Positions 50,042 to 63,583 of a DNA stretch of 64,000 nt are shown piece after piece. This DNA is from Pyrocephalus nanus. Its lineage: Eukaryota > Chordata > Aves > Passeriformes > Tyrannidae. Position numbers and translations under genes: made by a program. The number at the start of each line of letters is the position of its first letter. Positions within the stretch are counted from its first letter, which is position 1. The stretch is from contig CM076266.1 of the NCBI GenBank assembly GCA_038380795.1, forward strand, positions 40,942,425 to 41,006,424, written 5' to 3'. Below the pieces are notes generated by a model that was given only the letters and a program-made list of their open reading frames with translations, was not told the DNA's origin and did no database searches.

Positions 50042-52988
50042 CTCTTCAGCTCAAGCGACGCTGCCTGAAATAATGCTCGGCACGAGATGTGCTGCACAGG
50101 CACAATGTCTTTGTGGGACATTGTTTCCATAAGATCAGCACAATTAGAGTCAAGCCTGCAGTGTTTCAGCAGTTTTCCTCTCAAACTGTATCCTCATTTT
50201 GACATGAGAGCATTAGGTAAGTAATATGCAAATTCTGGGGGAATAGTTGTTTTGATGCCAACTCAGTTATGAGTTTCTGCTTTTAAGCTTGGCATATGCG
50301 AAAAGGGAAAATTGTGGGGGAGTTGTGAGTAGTGATGTATTTTTTAAAGCAAGGGGTTTCACAATGCTGGAGGAGTACTTCTCTAGAGTAGGCTTCATCC
50401 CTGGCCAATTCACATCATGAGGATGTGTGAGTAAATCAGTGAGTTCCTGTGAATAAATCAATCATGTTCCCTTTGACTGGGAGGGAAGCAGATGAGATAG
50501 AACCATGGAGGTTCCCACTAAAACCCTAGGATGCAGTACCAGGAGAGTTGTGTCTTTTAAGTGTAAAGTCTTCTACATTTAAGTTGTCATTTGTTTTTTG
50601 TTGTAGGAGGTGAAGAAAGAAGGGATGTCAGCAAATGTCACAGTTATTGTGAATGTAGCTTGGGGTTTGGTTTTTTTGTTTTTTCTTTTAAGTTGACCTT
50701 AGAGGATTACCTTGGAACTTTCAGCTTTTTTTTTTTTTTTTTTTTTATTCCCTAAATTACATTTACTATTTTGTGGTTACACAACAAGAAGCTTGAAAAT
50801 GTGATCTGAGTGCTCCTCAAATAAATAATTTTTAAATAAAGAAAACGGACATCACAAGTATTAAATGTCTTTCAAAAAGTATTCAGGTTGTGTTAAAATA
50901 ATACCACTTTTACTTCCCTATTTCAGTTTTTTCTGTAAGCCATGTAGAATAAACACATGAATTTATTGCATCTCATTTTTTTTTTATGTTAGATTTCTTT
51001 GGTAGCTTCTGCAACCTTTCATTTGGACCCCTTTTTTTTTTCATAAAATTTCCTTGCTAGGGCATTTTCCTTCTCCAAGTTTACCAAAAGAAAAATAATA
51101 AAAAATTTTATCTTTTCTATAACATGTTTAAAAACTACATTCATGGATATACTATGTATATAAGTATACTGTACATAGGTATCTGTATGTATATGTATAC
51201 CCACTTACACCCTTGTGTACCCATGTATAGGTTATGGTATACTCTGTGCTATGGTGGTTATGGTGAAAAATCTTCATAAATTAGTAACTTATAATATTTG
51301 AATAACTTCTTTCTTCCACAGCTATCAAGTTCTTTACAGTATACTTGGGCAGAAAATATATTTTTATAGCTATCCTCATCCTTCATTTTTTTTAAGGTTG
51401 TTCTTTCATTTTTGCAGAGAATTACTAAAAATTTCATCCGCCGTGCCTCACTGAAAAAGTAATTTAGTATCTCCCTTTCCAAGATACGATATCATTCTCT
51501 GATGGCAGAACACTTAAGAAGTTTCCTGGTGTTCTTTTTCAACTTATTTTCTTTCCCTGTTCCTGTATGAGGCCACTGCTTATCTTCCAAGTTTCCCTGT
51601 GTCAGCAGTTGACTCACATGGTGTAGCAGCTCTTTGACCTGAACTAACCCTTTTCCAACTATTCTCCACTTGCATCCTTTCTACTCTGGCTTGTCATCCA
51701 AGCAGTGATTATTCTTCTTTATGTTCCATATAGTGAGATATGGTGCAGTTTCAGTGTGTTTTATTTTAGATGATTTAGAGAGGAGCATGTAAATAAATGA
51801 GAAATTGTGTGAGAGCTGAACTCTGAACTCAGCTTCTTGTCTAACCATAGACTGACCAACTTTCCTTTCTTGTTCGAAAAGTAAACCACTGAAGGCCTCT
51901 TGCTGCTTACTGCCAACAATATATGTGCTGTTTTCCATATATTTGCATTTTGAATCTAAAGCTCAAGGAAATGGAACAGGGAAAAAACCAGTGTTGTCAG
52001 GGACAAGATAACATGCCAAAAAGCTGAAAAGGGATGTCAGCTGACTGGGGAACAGAGACAGCACAGCTGGAGTTATTTTCTAAATTAACTAGTGTTTGTT
52101 AGGCGTCATGATGACTGTTTTCCTGAAGGTGGTATTAAGTATTTTGCTTTCTCAGCACAGAGGGAAGATATTTTTTCCCATTATAAAGAGACTGCAGACT
52201 GTTACTGTATGTTACTTGGGGCTAAAACATTTGCATTAACTCAAGGAATGTTTTGTCATGGGCTTTGTGAGAGCTAAATAAATTGCTGATTCCACAGCTT
52301 AATGACCACAGCCCATTTCCACAACCATCCCACTCTATTCCATACCCAAAAGGCTCGTTGCAAGTCAGAAAATGAGTCTTCTTTTGTTTATCCTTCCCTT
52401 ATCTCATTGTGATATGTGCTGTAAAACCAGGTGCTATAAAAATGTAGGAAGAATGGCCTCATTAGGATAGTTGTGCTCTGCTTTTCCTGATAGTTAAGAT
52501 GATAGTGGAGGGCATTAAAAAATAGAGCTCCTTTCTCTGAGGCAATAGCAACAATCTCTGTAGGGTCCAAGGCCCTCAGTCAGATACACAGCCTCTGTAC
52601 ACTGGTACACATAGGTATATCTGACCTGAACTCCTAAAATCACCAAAGCATCTGCCAACTTTTATGAAACAACATCCCAAGGAGAATGTGTATTTCCAGC
52701 ATACCTGCTGGCTCCATTGAAGAGTCCATCTGCTGCTGGAAATCTTAGGCAATTGTTGAAGCACTTATGGTGCCTTTTCTTTTGCACAGAACATCCCATC
52801 ATGAGGACTGGTAGAAGCAATTCTGTATTCAGGTAAACTGAGCCCACATAACATTTGTCTCTGGAGAATTTGCTAACAAGCATGCCTAGTAGTGTAAAAA
52901 CTACCATGGCTTCTCCTGCTGGTGATGTTCTACTTGTGAAAACTGAAGGTTGTTGGAGACTCAGTATCTTAGCAGTTAAGGCACTTAC
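50042..52988. other. Noncoding DNA, nothing recognised
   Basis: A T21 tract lies at 50726-50746 and a TA/GT-rich stretch at about 51144-51235. Frames on the minus strand near 51258-51482 and 51681-51938 show no family resemblance. Confidence 0.5.
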
Positions 52989-53036
52989 CCAGACTTCAGG
53001 GGAGACTTTTGTTTCATCCTCTCCTACAGTCAATGC
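52989..53036 (-). other. Weak exon-like segment
   Basis: On the minus strand a TTTTATACCAG acceptor precedes 53036 and a TGG|GTAAGT donor follows 52989. The 48-base interval is open in one frame for 16 codons (ALTVGEDETKVSPEVW). It is short enough to occur by chance. Confidence 0.1.
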
Positions 53037-56000
53037 CTGGTATAAAACACTTCATTACTTAAAATTGATTCCCAGGTGAATATACTAGTTATAAGGCAGC
53101 AATGTCTTGCTTCTTCCTGACTGAATGGTTATTTAATTAGACTGAGGGGATTAGTTTTAACAGGAAGAACACAGTCAACATACTCTACAGTGAGGTATAG
53201 CTGGGTAGTAGAGTATTCCCTAGAGAAATGCAAGCTCCTATGTATGTACATTACTGATGCCTTGACACCAGTACCTCAAAAGGCACCAGCACAGGAGACA
53301 GAAATGCATGATACCTTGGTTTTGTTTGTATGCTTGTTTGTTTGTTTTTAACCTGGGGTTTGATCCTCCTGGTGATCTCTGAGTAGGCCTGTTGGGTTGA
53401 AATTTGCAAAACATAAAGGCAGAAAAACATTTCCTTTACCCAAGCTACAAGATGTTCAAAAAGAACAAGCAGCTTCATGTTCATGTGTTATTCTTACTCT
53501 GATAAAAGAACTGAAGCAGTAATCCAGAGGGGTTTTGAAGATGGTATTCAAAGGACTAGGATTCCAGGCACTGTTTATATGTGGCTTAACACAACTGCAA
53601 GATTGGAGTCAGACTTTAATCGGTCATGCATGCTGCACTAGTAATATTAAGAGCTATAATGTCCTTGGTCACACTTTCACCCTAGATCTTTACTTGGAAA
53701 AAGTCTGAAGATGACTGCATAGCATTCTTGAGGAGGCATATGTAAAATGGAAGGTAAACCACATAAAAATAGGAGAGGAGAAAAATAGGGATTTTTATTA
53801 CATACAGAAAAAACCCCGAAAAGATGTTAACCAAAGCACACTTAAAAAATTAGTGTTTTAGAAAATAATTTGATCTTTAGTGAATATCTGTGTTATTCTT
53901 TTTTTACCTTTTTTTTACCTTCTGCAATTTGAGCAGTTAATCAAAATCCAGAGTTTCATTTGAACCTGCATTATTAGTCTGTATATATAGGTGCAAGAAA
54001 GATGAAAAAACATCTATCCCATATAAGTGACAAGGAAGTGTTGAAGTTTTGCTCTTCATGCACTTCCAGGTGAATAGTGGTATCTGATAACAATTGGGAA
54101 TTTGAGTTTCCATAAAGTTAGCATCTGCAGTTGGAACAAGGCTGCTTTCTCTATGACCTTCTGTCCAGATCTTTATTTCCCAAGAGATTCTGAAAGGATT
54201 TTAAATTTTCTAGGTTTGGATAAGATCTAAGCAGCTCTGGAATAATGCTGATATCACATATGTGAAAACCAAAATGTCTTGAAACAATTTTCCTCTATTG
54301 TTCTGATTTTTATTGAGAAAATCCTTTTTTTTTTTTTTTAACCCTTTCTCTTTTTGCTGTAATTAACAAGTACCAATTGTTCTCTGTCACCACAAAAAGA
54401 GAGGAGAAGAATGCTCTGCTTTTTATTATTTTGTTTGTTTGGCTAAAATCTACAATTTACTATTAGATTTTAAGTCATATGGAAGCAAGTGTCAAGGTAA
54501 ATGTTTCTTGTAATGATTCTAGGCAGATGGCTTGTCCTCCCAAAGTAGATATCCATTAAAATTCCTCTCCAAAAATAAGCTTTTTGTCTGTAAAGAGGGA
54601 AGTTTCTGATTTAAACTTTTCTTCTGTTATGGAACTTTGAAATCAGTTTCCACAGAGATAAGAGCTATTCCTGTTAATATGCTAGCTCTGTGAAGATAGA
54701 CTAGATAAAACTATGTTTAAAATCTGTGGCTTTCCAGAAAGCAAAAAATTGTTAATAAAAATTCTGGGATATTAGAAAGCGGCAGTCTAAAATAAGATAC
54801 ACAGATAAGATCCAGGCTTTGAGATCATCAACCTGCTATGCATACAATGTCATTTAATTTGGTCCTTCCCAGCAATGACTTTCAAAATCAGACAATGGTC
54901 TAATGTAAACTAAATATTTGTAATCCTAGTATTAACACAGTTACCAAATTTAGAAACAGATAAGTTACAGAGGATCTCTACCTCTTTTTTATTTCCTAAG
55001 TTCTGGATACTGGTTACAGTTAAAAGTGATTTGAATCTGAAGAACCTTTTTATTCATGTTTTTCTTCAGATTGCACTAGATCTTCCCTACAAGATTTCTC
55101 ATCATTTGTAACTTCATGGTAATGTCACATTGCACTTACAAAATGCCAGTGCCCCTTGGGTATGGCTAGCTGGAGCCATCTCCTGTTCAGAAAGTAAACA
55201 GACTATGTTAATGACCACCCTTCTTAACTAAAACTTGAGGTTTATTTATTGCTTTGGAGTTGTTACCTTCTAAGTTTCCAGGTGGGATCCAAACCTTAGC
55301 ACATAGTCTTTCATGTATGAAACCTGTAATTCAGGTGAGATTATATCCTAGTTAACAAATTTCATACAAGCCTTGATCTCTATAGAATATTACAAATAAA
55401 TACAGTTTTAAAACACAGGTAACCAATTTATATAATCCTAAAAGCACTACAAATATAATTTAAGCTAGATTTCTCCATTACTATTAAACTATGGTGACTG
55501 AAGTATTTAGTTTGTCTGTGCACTAATATTTGCTACTGTCTTGTGTTCCTTATGGGAGAAAATTATTAAGTCAGATGCAGATATTTCAGGTGAATCTTGA
55601 ATCCTTTCTATTTAATATCCAATAGAAAGTGTGCAGCAGGGCAGTTACTAAATTAATGAGTAACATCTTTTCCACACTTATGTTTTACACATGATCAGAG
55701 TGAAGGAATAGTTCAGAAACCTGAGCTAAGCAAATACTTATTCAAATAAAGTGACAGAGAGAAAAAGGATGGATTTTGTCATGAGATTGTGATGTAGCAA
55801 ATGAATTTAGGTTTATTACTTTGCCATTGAGAATAAGAAAATTCCCTCAGTTCAGAATCCTTGTCCTTCTGGGCTGTTTGTAGCCAGCTAACCTTACCCT
55901 GGAGTACAAAGCATTTTTTTTACTGGTTTTCTAGTGACCAAATTTCTTAGGTAGATAGTACAAGCAATCCAGAAGTACGGAAAATGCAACAAACCATATA

Positions 56001-59000
56001 TTTTCACAAAGGTGAGGGTAAAATTACTAGGAAGAAAATAGGATGGGCTCATGTAAAAAGAAACCTTAGAACAGGTGACACACATCCTATGATTACTGCC
56101 TGGGGTTCAGGAACAAAAACACAGTCACAAAATTGTACTTTGACTTATATACCAGGAAATTCTCAATTAATTTAAAAGCTGATTTTATGGAGCACTGGTT
56201 TAGGTGACTTCAGCTGTATTTCAGGGATACATTCTGTCGTACACCAAATTAGTCTCTAAGCACAGAGAATGGTTTAAAGAACTAGAGGATTTTGATGTTG
56301 GATTTGAATTGCTTATGTTCAGCAGATAACAACACAGTGGGTGTCATGGCTATGCAAAATGTCATTATGATGGATCAAAGCCTCTTTCAATCTTAAATAA
56401 ATGTAGCAGAAATGTCACATCACCTCTAAAATACTATTTTTACTTGAGACTTGCTAGGAAGCTGTGCTCTTATGCTGTTTACAGCTAGGGACAACACAAG
56501 CAACAAAATACATAATAATAATTCTGATTAAATTATTGTTTATGAAATATGCTTATAAATGAATATTGAACTTGGATTAAGACAGCTGGAGTTCAGAATT
56601 TTAATTTAATAATTTTACATGGTTCTGGATGTAATTTCTTAATTCAAATAACTATTTCAAATACACGTTTTCATCTCCCTCCTTGGCTGTGAGAGTTAGG
56701 TGGTCATAACTCCACCTGCACACACAGGGAGCACAGGGTTGACATTTGAGGGAAAAACTACTGTTGGAGGACCAGACACTTATGAACATCATCAGTCTTC
56801 TACCAGCACTGGCTGTGTTGTTCTTCATGCAGTCCTACAGATCCATTGCAATGCCTGACCAGTATTTGGGAGAGTTTGCTGAGATTGTTGGTTTCAAGAT
56901 TCTTTAGAAATGCGAAGAAAACACTTCACATGGAAGATTTTTTTGTTTTTTTATTTTGTTTGGATGGGCAGATATCTGCTGAATTTTCAATTTTAAAAAT
57001 GTCATTTGGAGACTGAGGCCAGTGACACGGAGTTTAAGATACCAAATATGTTTTTGCTTATAGTGAACATAGAGCTTTGTTGGAAACCTGGCATCTCTGC
57101 CACATCTAGTACTAGAAATAATGTATGTACAAGATTAAAAAAATCACTGCTACTAATTGACAAAAAAACCCATAATTTTATGAGATCGTGGGAAAAATTA
57201 ATTTTAAGTTTTCTTGTTATAAATATTGTCAATTACATTCTTCCAAAGTGTGCCATGTGTCTTTCTACCATACTTCAAAAGGATGTTTTTATTTTGAGGG
57301 AAGCTGAAATTCAGAATGTCTAACTGGGTCAGTAGGGTGTCCTTGTGTATGAATCAAGCAGTGCACCCAGCTGATAGATGAGAATGGGGTTCATCAGAGA
57401 TACATTCCTGAAGCAAATTCCTTTCTGCCTCCCTGGTGATGGCAAGAGCAAGTGCCTCTGAAGACCCTTGTAGCAGCCCTGTCCATACTGCTGCAAAGAT
57501 CCCAAATTAGCTACGCAGGATCTCTTTCTGGAAAATTGTTGCCATGTGGACTAGTTTAGGAATTTTTCTGCTGATGTCTGAGGGACTGGTTCACTGGATG
57601 CCTTGAGACACTAGATGCCAGAGGGATTGCATTCCAATGGTTCTGTAGAATCTAGGGAGGCCATATCAAGCCAGCCTAAGCCTTAGTTCTCACAGAGCAG
57701 CATCTGAACACTTTCTAATTTACAGTTTTCCTCTCCTTCTTGCATTGTGCAGCCTATTTTTGCTCTACCTTTTAAAGAGAATACCGATACTGATTGTAAT
57801 TTTCTCCTTGAGGTGGCTGGATATGTGGTTCCTTCTGAGGAAAGTGCTCCTGGGTTGACAGGGTATCTGTTCTGATATTTTTGCTGGACCCTAGCTTTCT
57901 TCCAAGCAGTGATAATGATGACACAGGTTTCCTGTAAGCAAGATCCCATGTCTGGGTTAACTCCTGTTTGGGGAGCTGTTGATGAAAGCATCCCAAGGTT
58001 CAAACTACCCTGAAGGCCACTCTGTATTGAAAGTCTGTGCTCAAAGAGGAGGGAAAAAAGGAAAGAAATTAAAGGAAACAATATTTAATATTTGCATGAT
58101 ATTTTCACAGGGAGGATAGACGGGAATACAATAGACATTTCAACTCTCTCACAAGCCACCCCTGCATCTGCTTAGCTATATATTTGCCATAAACTGAAAT
58201 GCAGTTAAGGGACTACCAGCACTTGGAGCTATTATGTTTTGCTCATAGGTTTATGTGTTGTTAATTTGGAAACAAAGCTATTATACTTCAGATGGTGTAA
58301 TGGGTTTGATAAAGGAAGCAACGTGATAGATTAAAATACTCTCCTTTCAGGCATAACCAATTGCCAAAGCAGTTGTATTTAGGCTCAGTGGGTCATTTAT
58401 CTTCAAACTCCACAGCTGACTTGCCACTGGGGTGGGTTAAGAAGTAAGCACTTTTGACGTTTAGCAGCCCAAGGCTTCTTTTCTCCTTGAGAGAATTGCA
58501 TGTCAGCTCTGTTAGTTTTTTTCTGCTACTACTCTTTTGAGGCAGATGGTTAAACCTCACCTCAGCTGGGTGGTTGAGACCCTTGCAGCATTTAGCATGG
58601 CTAACCAATTGAATTATAACCGATTGTGCCTGTGGGTGTCGAGTAGCATATGATTTATGATTATGGTGCTTTAAATACAGTCTGTGGAAGCTACTAGAGC
58701 ATAGCACTGAGTATATTTTGAAAAACACAGAGAAAAAAACCTCAGAAAACCAAACACAACAGTTTAGAACAAGGTCCCTTCCGTTACAAACAGCTCCTTT
58801 GTAAGTATTTAGTCTGTTGTGGATGTGCTCCTGAGTATATTTGTTATGTCCTGAAATTATTTGAACATAAGATTTGCACAGAATGTAGCTCTTAGCTGTA
58901 ATGTGTGCAGTTTAGGAGATGCTGATCTCAAAGCTGGAGTGATATAGATGCTGAAGTGATAAGCCCGAAATAGTAGAGTACATTCAATGAGGTTATTGCA

Positions 59001-61203
59001 TCGGCACCTCGGCAAGTATTGCTGCTCAGTTAGGCATAAAGCCTGAGGGTAAAGTAATGACCACTGTGGAATCAGCAGTTCTATTTTTAGATGGCTCTTT
59101 TCCAAACCTCATCCTCTTACAACACAATATTTGCTTAATTGGAAATAATACATCCCAAGCAATCTCGTTAACGAGGGATCATGAGTACTCATGCTGCAAT
59201 TTAGCAGCAATATATATGCATCTTTCTTAAAACAACATCCCTTAAAATGAAACAAAAATGTGTTTATTCATAATGAATGTCTCCAGATAAATGCCTAGCA
59301 AGGGATATCTTGTTTTCAACTGTTTAGTAATGCTGCCTAATTATGTCCCTGCTGAAACTGAGAAATATTGTAGAAAAAAGTGATCAGGAGAAGCTGAGCA
59401 TTTGCTGAAAGATACTGTTGTGAGTACAGTAAAAAAGCTGCCAATCCCTCAATAAAGACTATTTAGTAATATACAAAATCCAATATGTAAAAATTCCAAG
59501 GTGTACCTCTAAAATGACATTTTTAGTTGCATGATCTACATTTCCTCTGCATTAGCAGAAGACAGATGAGGTCTGCAACTTTTCAAGAAGAATTTAGTGA
59601 ATGTTTCACTGAAAATAACATAGAGGACAAGTGTAGCCATTTTTAGTTCACAAACCATCAGTGAATGTGTTGAAATATGTATTCAGCTTTTCTGAACACT
59701 CTGATGAAATCTGCTTGTTAGGTAGTAAGCTGCTCAGCAGGGGAGGATGCTGTATGTGCTCACATAGCATATGACGGGCATTACCAGGAGATAAAAATTT
59801 GTCTGCAACCCAGTATTTACTATATGCTATTCATGAGGGTTCACTACTGGCACCATAGGTTTAGTCACATATGGTATCTTCCTATAGCTTTTGTTTCCTG
59901 CTGGGATAACTGAAGCTTCATAAATCTGAAACTTCTAAGAATGTTTTGGGAACACAGAGTTTTTTAACTGTATTTTGTGAAAACTGCTATCATTTTAGAT
60001 TTGTGAATATTTGCACCTGTTAACATTTGTGAGTAGGCATGCAACTGTGTTAAGAAAACTGTATGGTTTGCAGGTGTAAGAAAAGCAAGCCGAATAAAAT
60101 GTCAACAGTATTTTTAGCAATACTTCCCTTAGTTTTCTACATACATTCTGCTTTGACAACTTGCTCAAACGTGTTTTGTCTTCCTGAGGGTAGAGAAAGC
60201 AGGCAAATGCACATACCTTGGTTAGCATGTTATTCACACTATCTAAATACATATACATACCATCTGGGGGCACTTAACTTTCTTTCCTTGGAATGGGAAG
60301 CAAAATTAGGACTTTCGAAAATGAGGTCGCAGGAGTTGTGATGTACCACAAGCAGAGCAGAGCAGAAGAAGGATAGAAAGACAGCCTTTCCTCCCAGATA
60401 GCCCTCCAAAAAAAACTCTCAGTCCATCTGACGAGACAAAAACTCCTTCCTGACCAGAGCTTTGCACCCAATTCAACCCTGCATATGTGAGGAAAGTGCT
60501 CCACCAGGCAACCAATTTCTTCCTACTTCAAGAAGCATAGGTGCCTTCAGGCAAAACCTCATCCTTAGTTTTGTTCTGCCCCCAGTGCTTTGCAGCAGGA
60601 GCTGGCCTGAGATGCATGTGCAGACCTGAAGTCCTCATAACAGTGATGGCAGTTCAGATTATGGTTTTGATCTTCCAGGAATAGTAGAGAAAACTTAGAT
60701 AGGAAGATTCCCAAAGGTCGTGCTGCACAACAGCATCTTTCTAGCTATGTTAAAACTTAAATCATATTGTACAAAAAAAAGTCAGCTATTTATAGAGATC
60801 AAAGAAACACATTTTGTGGTCGCATGTAACCAAATGCTTTCTTTGAAAGGCAAACAGTTTGCCTGTTAAAGGACATGAGCAGAGACTGTTTAAATGAAAC
60901 AGAACATACTTGCTTGTATTTCTAAAGTGCTAAACAGCCCTTCTGGGAAGTGTGAAATGCCACTTGAGAACTGAGACAGTGAACTGTTCTTATTATTCCT
61001 CCAAATTGTTGGTTTCAGAACAATGTTACAAATGCTATTGTAAGGGATAATTTTAAAAATGAAGTTATTAGGCATTCTTATATCAGTATTTCAGAGAAGC
61101 TGAAACAGCACTGAAACTTGAAATTTGTCTCAATTTTCACCAGGTAGGGACATACAAGACTTGAGACATCCTTTTGTGACATCCACCAGTGACACATCTT
61201 ATG
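53037..61203. other. Long noncoding stretch
   Basis: No gene or repeat family is recognised. A T15 tract lies at 54325-54339. Open frames at 57006-57323 (plus) and 57683-58081 (minus) lack splice support and family resemblance. The segment around 59140-59230 carries homeodomain-like TTAATTG and GTTAACGAGG words, which proves nothing alone. Confidence 0.5.
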
Positions 61204-61255
61204 AGGGAATCACAGAGTATTCTGAATTTGAGAAAGGGTCTTGAAGAGCTAGATT
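61204..61255 (-). repeat. Degraded CR1 LINE 3'-end fragment
   Basis: GAATCACAGAGTATTCTGA followed by TTTGAGAAAGGGTCTTGAAG and AGCTAGAT resembles a reverse-complemented CR1 tail of the type reading ATCACAGAATATTCTGAGTT. The match is diverged and about 50 bases long. Confidence 0.5.
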
Positions 61256-61633
61256 TATGCAAGTGACAAGTCATGGATATTATGGCCTCTGAAGGACATA
61301 GAATTTGTTATGTTGTGCCACTGTACTCTTCACCAAGGTTGAGATAACTCTATGGTAATGATACAAAGCTTTTTCTTCTTAATACCAGTTTAATGAATCA
61401 TATAGACACATACATACATATAATTCTCACTGAGACATGAAATGCTTTTGATTCCTCCCATTTCATCAAGTTTTGATTTGTTTCCAGGGATTAACTGCAC
61501 CACAGTCAGAGAGTTTTTTCATTTCCTTTGGGAAGTTAAATTTTCATTACCACCTTTTGGCATTTCTAGTTTGGGGCTTCTTGTCTTTTTACTCAATTCA
61601 GTAAAACTAGATCTAGTGCAAGCTTCCACAGTG

Positions 61634-61735
61634 TCATGGTTTAACCCTATCTGGCAACTAAGCCCCACATAGATAATTACTCACTCCCTGGCCCCTGGTG
61701 AGATGGGGGAGAGAATCAGGAAAGTGAGAAAATTC
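61634..61735 (+). mobile_element. 5' fragment of a passerine-type LTR
   Basis: TGTCATGGTTTAACCC, GGCAACTAAGCCCCAC and GAGATGGGGGAGAGAATC match in order the start of an LTR that I recall as abundant in songbird genomes. About 100 bases are recognisable, and the rest of the LTR is absent or too diverged. The family name is not assigned. The following 250 bases are somewhat GC-richer and could be a decayed continuation. Confidence 0.6.
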
Positions 61736-63194
61736 AAAATTGGCCAGAACTTGAATCTACATCACCCTCGGGAATGAAGAAGGGGGGAAATGTCCCTCTG
61801 TGACATACTGCTTTTAAGCCCTTGTAAATGTAACTGTGAAACTTTGACCCATTCCAGTCCCTCTTTCAGTGAGCTGTGGTTTTGGCAGCGGGAGAAGAAT
61901 ACCTGCCATATCCATGGAGAACAAAGTAGGGTGGCTGTGACACTTACAGGAGATGTTCATAAAGGATAATGGACAATGATTGTCACCTCTTCTAGTTCTA
62001 GATGAGAATTCACAGGAAAAAGACCTAAGAACAACGAAACTCTCTATTTGTTTCATCATGGAGAGAAGTATGTCTCAAGCTAACAGCGAAAATTATTCGC
62101 ATAAGCAGAATTTGACCACTGAAACTTAAACCAGACTAATTTTATATTAATCAGACCACTTAGGAAATGACTCCTGCTGACTGTTCTTTCCTATGCCAGA
62201 ATACAGTGTACAAGAAAGAAATAACACTTAGGAATTGCAAGGAATTCTGCAATCAGGCAATGCATTATGTAATAGTTACAATGTTAAGCTCTAAGGAACA
62301 TAATTTCTTATGGCTTCTATAAATCATCTAGACATTTGTGCTTCTCTTTTCTCCTTCAACTCCTAAAATACCTTTGAAACTTTTGGCTAAACTGTGTTCT
62401 GCAGCTATTTCTTTCTCTGCACATTTTCGTTTCCTATATTTTAGTGGTGTCAGTTCCTGCTGTTTGTCACTCCTGCTCAGATGCTTGGTTTGACAAAACA
62501 GACTTGGTTTAGTGTAAGCTTTACAGAAAGCCTTATGGAGGATACTGTGATGAAAGTGTCTATTTTATTGAGACAAGTGGGTAATAGAATTGTTTGGTTG
62601 TTAGTAGAAACACACATTTCTCATTTAAAGAGTGTGAACAAATAGATGGGAACATTCTCAAGAAGTGTATCAGTTATAATGTTACTGAAGATAAAAATTT
62701 TGTTCCTTTAAAGCATTTCAGAGTCTGAGTCTGCAAAGCATAGACTCAAAATAAAGATGCAGTGAAGAAGTATCAGAATAATTTCGTGCTTGATACTTAA
62801 AAAGAAAACATCTGAATGATTCAGACCTGGAGCTTGTCTGGGACACAGCACTGTTCACTGCAGGAGTCTAGAGATGGTCTGCTCCTCAGCCTTGTGGGAA
62901 GACAGATTTATGTTTAGCCATAGTAGTTCTCTGTTTTATCACCTTTCTCTACCATTTAGACATAAATCACAGGGAAAAAGGTTAAGAGTGACTATGAGAT
63001 CTCCTCTTCATGAACCTGTTGTTTTTCTGCATAATAGTTACCATTTTTTTCAGAGAGGCAACAGCATCATCTCGAGAATCTGTTTTGGTAATTAGCTATT
63101 CAAACCACAGAAAAGTTTTTTTTAGTGTCTAGACTGAATCTTCCTTGCTGCTTGAATCCAGTGCTTATTTGCCTTTTTTCTTTTTTTCTTGCAG
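61736..63194. other. Noncoding DNA, nothing recognised
   Basis: The first part (to about 61995) may belong to a decayed retroviral insertion because of its position and composition, but no retroviral motif could be identified. The remainder is unique AT-rich DNA. Confidence 0.4.
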
Positions 63195-63583
63195 CTTATT
63201 TCTCTTGTTTTTACAACTCTTTTTATTCTATTGAGAACTGTTACCCTGCTAATAGAGCCATGGCAAATAAGGGGGGTACTGTAAGGTATTCTCCACACAC
63301 AGACAGGATGACTAAGGAAGAGACAGAAAAGACAAGGAAAATACAAGGGGGAGCTCTTTTGATACATGTAGCTGGTTTATACCTTCAAATCTTTTCTTCA
63401 CGGAAGTGGTATGTGCTAGTATATGACAGCTGCTCTCAGCTGACAGTGGGGTTATCCGAAGAGTCCGCACTGGTAATACTCGAAATAGGCAGATTTTATT
63501 CAGTATTCTGCTTGAAGGCATCACTTGCTAAAGCAAGCCTCTTTTCTGTCCTTTGCTTGGTGCTAGTGAACAAGCAACATTAG
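63195..63583 (+). other. Exon-like open frame after a strong acceptor
   Basis: A long pyrimidine tract ending TTTTTTTCTTGCAG (to 63194) is followed by about 128 open codons to a TAG at about 63583. The peptide has a polar N-terminal part (HTDRMTKEETEKTRKIQGG) and a hydrophobic C-terminal part. The first in-frame ATG sits at about 63260. No domain is recognised and no polyadenylation signal is evident nearby. It may be chance, or a terminal coding or noncoding exon. Confidence 0.15.

Noticed and set aside
57683..58081. 132-codon minus-strand open frame
   Set aside because: No domain, no splice signals, and a second overlapping minus-strand frame is also open, as expected by chance in locally GC-balanced DNA.
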